A stretch of 64,000 nucleotides of DNA. Origin: Acanthopleura granulata (lineage: Eukaryota; Mollusca; Polyplacophora; Chitonida; Chitonidae). Below are positions 60,648 through 64,000 of this stretch, piece by piece. The DNA is taken from contig JABBOT010000001.1 of assembly GCA_016165875.1 (NCBI GenBank), forward strand, positions 34,589,011-34,653,010. Direction: 5' to 3'. The translations under genes were made by a program, and so were the position numbers. Numbering within the stretch: the stretch's first letter is position 1; each line of letters starts with the position of its first letter. A model generated the notes under the pieces. It was not told the DNA's origin, ran no database searches, and saw only the letters and a program-made list of their open reading frames with translations.

Positions 60648-61120
60648 CTTGAAGGTCCAGTCACCTTCAATATGACCACGTTAACTTTTGACTGTGACTG
60701 AAAAATATCGGAATCACGGGAAAATCGTAGACAGAGAGCGCGCCAGCTCGTAGAGGTTGTGGGTGATCGCCTAACTAAGGCAGTCGATGTTAGGTTGATG
60801 GTCATGTTCAAACCTTTTAACCTGAGTCACGTGAAATTGGGAAAGTCTAGAGACAAATCGTACGACAAGTTGTAGATGGTCGCGGGTCATTCCGACTTGT
60901 AGACGATTTGCTGTTGACAACTCGTACCATGACCACTCGTACGGCCAGTCCAACGATGAGAACGATGGCCAGTCTTAAAAGGCAATCGTAAGATACCACG
61001 GCTAATGGCGATTGTAGAAAACATAGCAGATGGGTCGAGGTTCAGCCAAATCGTCGTCAGTCGCACCACCCAAAATTATTACCATCCGGGCGTGACTGAG
61101 GTTTGACCTGTGAGCTTACA
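60648..61120. repeat. GTCG/CGTA-rich island, possible degenerate transposable element
   Basis: CpG-containing sequence, unlike its neighbours, with recurring short strings (TCGTAGA, CTCGTA, GTCGCG, CGATGG, CGATTG). AGTCAC near the left end and GTGACT near the right end may be relics of terminal inverted repeats, with CCAGTCAC matching the complement of GTGACTGAGG only over its core. I recall similar GTCGTACGAC-type elements in marine invertebrates, untested. Confidence 0.3.
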
Positions 61121-61787
61121 AGTTCCTAAGCTATAATATAATGCCCCGTTTTGTTCTGTTAATTGTTGTTTTATAAATAGGGTCGTTCGGATATGAATAT
61201 AGAATCTTTCTACAATTCGATGTGGACATATTGTCTTTCTCAGACGCACACCGAAAAGCTATATGGGCTAGTCCTCTATTTCGCCAAACTTGTCTACAGG
61301 GTTGACTGGTCTCCTCCAAACACAAATGATAAAAGATTCCATTTATTGAAATAAAACAAAAGATATGTATACACCATAATTTCTTCTGCAAAAACGAAAA
61401 TAAAAAATAATGATCCAGTATTAAAGCATGCTAGATGGCTAGAACTTTTGGTCTTACGTGTGCCAATGGCCTAGTACTCCTATTTTCTGTTCGCGTTTAT
61501 CGATCACTATCACACGTTATTTCAGAGGATAAAAGTTCACGAGAAACTAGGCCCCTAATGTTTCATGCCCATTAAATAGAACACCTCTAGGGCGTAGTAC
61601 AGTTCTGTAGGTTCATTAGTCTGTCAGATGTATTGTGTGACCTCAGAATTATACAGATCCAAAAGACAACGCCTTATTTGGATCGTGAAAGCAGGGGAAA
61701 TGTATTCAGGCCACAGTTTCGTATAACCGTTTGTGGTTTATTTACTGTAGATTCTGTTGCACTGACAGTTTTACAACACACGACTTG
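61121..61787. other. No recognisable feature
   Basis: No gene or repeat that I can support. Confidence 0.5.
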
Positions 61788-62570
61788 CCATCAATCATGT
61801 TCACGCGAGCCTGCGGCCTGACTAACACCCTCGCCCATTAATATCTGCTGACATCCACGCAAAGGATAGCTGTGTTGTATGACATTAATTTATATCCCGG
61901 ATAAACATTTGTAGTGAGAATTATGGTTATCACTTTCTGCCTTAATCCCCCAAAGTATTGTTCTGAGATTACCTGGCAATCTGCCAAAATCCCTGTTCAT
62001 GGTGTCATATCATATCTGCACCGCTAAACTCAACAGATGTAATATGTAGATTGAGGTGAAGTAAAACCTGGAACAAGCATCTGAAACAGGATAATGCTAT
62101 GTGTGTGCAAAGGGAAAGCAAAAAGATTACGACTCTACAAAGAGATAATTCAAGATCTACATTTTGTACCTTAAAGTGCAATTAAGTTGTCGGGGAAAAC
62201 TTGCACAGGGTTTTTGACAACCGTCAGAGTCTAACAGTAAATATTCCGTGCGATTCTTCAGGGATTACAGTGTCCAGTCCCTGGTCTGACCACTATACAT
62301 TTGGTTGACCAATGAAATGTCAGAAAGAAAACACAAAGCCTGAATTAGTTACAAAACATACAAGTTGAATGGGATGTGGATTAGTAATCTAGATGACCTT
62401 TATTACGAAATGAATCGGTTTAGCCAAATAAAGAGAAAATACGGAAAACTGCAAAACTTCTGATTGAATAAGCATCCATAATAGTTTTGCTGATTGGCAC
62501 TGCAACAGACTGTTGTATTTTTTAACGTAGCAATTCTTTGCCATTGTCAGTGCCCAACACCAGTGTAGAC
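61788..62570 (+). repeat. Dispersed duplication pair 2, copy 2
   Basis: Second, shorter copy of 55,310-56,525. It carries TTCTGCCTTAATCC and TATTGTTCTGAGATTACCTG next to each other at 61,936-61,976, the arrangement later seen in the 84-bp tandem repeat at 63,538. Confidence 0.6.
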
Positions 62571-63537
62571 CTATAATAAAACAGCGCATAGCTCGATGTA
62601 AAAAAACTGTTAGCATTTGTAAAGGCCATTGAATTTAATCTTTTTCAAATCTTTTTCAAATCACGTCATGCTAACTTCTGAGGTTTAATCTGGCGTAAAG
62701 TCTTCAGCCAGTATGTCACCGCCCATTCCTCTCGATGTCAAACTGAAATTCACCATAATTATTTATTTCATTAAAATTGTTAACTGTATCACCTAAGAAA
62801 TGAATGAATGGTTATAGTGTTGTGGCGCTGCGAGAGATATGCGACGTTATAGCATATACATTATACGTATATATATTTTATCTCCATCTGTTCATTTTGA
62901 CACAGGGAATGTCCCCGGCTTGAACGGTTCTGCACACAACGGTATTAATCAGAACATTAATGCATAGGAGTGCTTGTGAAAAGGCTAATCCTCCATGCAC
63001 AAGATATCTGTCACTTTATCAGCCACAAACCAAAACATGAAGCCGGAAAATAAAATATTAACACACAATGACAATAAATAAGTTGGAGGGATAATTAATC
63101 GTGGTTATTATATCAGTGGCACAAGATTGCTTAAAGACGCAGGGCGATAGTTTTATTTCAGTGTAATGGCCCATCAAGTGGCTGCTCATACTATATAACA
63201 TTTCAATGAATTCTTTAGAAGTAACTTGTTAAAAACTTGTATTTTGTAGTTGATGTGGCATTTCCAAGTAATTTTGTTAAAGATGTCCGAGCCAGTTAAG
63301 AATGCCATATGTGTAACAGCAGCTAACCTATCACAATCCAGTGTGAGCACAAATAAGCTTCCTGACAAAAGCTGGCAAAGGTACTTAGTGATGCATACTT
63401 TCAAATTGCTTCCCATGACATTTTATAATGGCAAATGGAGTGATATATTGTGGGATGATGACAGCATGCATGTATGTATTACAATCGAGGGTGAGACTTT
63501 GGCCGTTGCCTTGCTAGAATGGTTTGTAACGTGAAAG
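62571..63537. other. No firm gene; 94-codon frame at 63,250-63,534
   Basis: A frame beginning TTG, with an ATG soon after, runs 94 codons up to the tandem repeat (contains FKLLPMTFYNGKWSDILWDD). I recognise no domain and a minus frame overlaps it. It could be an exon remnant or chance. Confidence 0.3.
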
Positions 63538-63789
63538 AGGTTTGTGGGAACCGCCAAGAATTTGATGCATATACTTCTGCCTTAATTCTATCAGGTATTG
63601 TTCTAAGGTTTATCGGCAAGTAGGTTTGTGGGAACAGCCAAGAATTTTATGTATATTCTTCTGCCTTAATCCTATCAGGGATTGTTCTAGGGTTTATTGG
63701 CAAGTAGGTTTGTGGGAATCGCCAAGAATTTTATGCATATACTTCTGCCTTAATCATATCAGATATTGTTCTAAGGTTAATTTTCAATT
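63538..63789 (+). repeat. 84-bp tandem triplication
   Basis: Copies at 63,538-63,621, 63,622-63,705 and 63,706-63,789, in exact 84-bp register, each starting AGGTTTGTGGGAA, then GCCAAGAATTT, CTTCTGCCTTAAT, TATCAG and TTGTTCTA(A/G)GGTT. The third copy decays at its right end. The unit core resembles 61,936-61,985. Confidence 0.92.
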
Positions 63790-64000
63790 TGCCGGTTTTC
63801 TGAGGTATTAAATGCTCCCACAACACAGCCTGGTTTTCAACATAAGATACAGGTTTCGGATAGGCCACTGTGCTAAATTCTGCACTTTGCAACCCCTTTA
63901 AGATTGTACACAGAGAAATAGAAGAAGAAAAAAACTAACGGTTTTTTGCGACATAAAATCGTGTTTCTTTGGGTGGAGTTTTATGCGAAAACGACATGTT

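Overview
This window looks like eukaryotic, probably molluscan (lophotrochozoan), non-genic DNA. It is AT-rich and carries no operons or ribosome-binding sites. Apart from one retrotransposon, its open frames are short and overlap on both strands as chance frames do. The repeats are of a molluscan kind: tRNA-headed SINEs whose tails read roughly ATTCTTGAGTACGGCGTAAAAC followed by CAAT/AAAT repeats, and others ending in GACGTTAAAC plus CACTCATTCA. The phylum assignment rests on recognising these tails, not on a search.
Layout. 1-14 kb: an old, diverged tandem array in which collinear blocks recur two to four times, with SINEs inserted. 14-25 kb: mostly featureless, with one SINE carrying clear target-site duplications (TSDs) and one weak small-gene candidate. 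25-29 kb: a CTCTCCGAGTGC-type dispersed repeat, SINE tails, a 211-bp inverted-repeat element, one copy of a roughly 1-kb segmental duplication and a 40-bp minisatellite. 31-40 kb: more SINEs, a 54-bp inverted repeat around a 338-bp loop, and the second copy of the duplication.
44.5-51.7 kb is the structural centre. A 41-bp satellite, partly organised as alternating A/B monomers, was split by two insertions. The first is a complete 4,762-bp Ty3/Gypsy LTR retrotransposon with a 5-bp TSD and LTRs differing at 2 of 194 positions. The second is a 1,041-bp non-coding element with perfect 130-bp inverted arms, three internal 125-bp tandem units, a 34-bp one-sided extension and a 13-bp TSD; this architecture best fits a Penelope-like retroelement derivative. 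54-64 kb: further SINEs, a second dispersed duplication pair, a GTCG-rich island, and an 84-bp tandem triplication at the right end.
No host protein-coding gene can be called with confidence. The only recognisable proteins are the Gypsy gag and pol products, which are broken by a stop codon, two frame changes and several changes at key residues. The most interesting items are the inverted-arm element with its hammerhead-like core, the satellite that received both insertions, and the contrast between young LTRs and broken coding sequence in the Gypsy copy.
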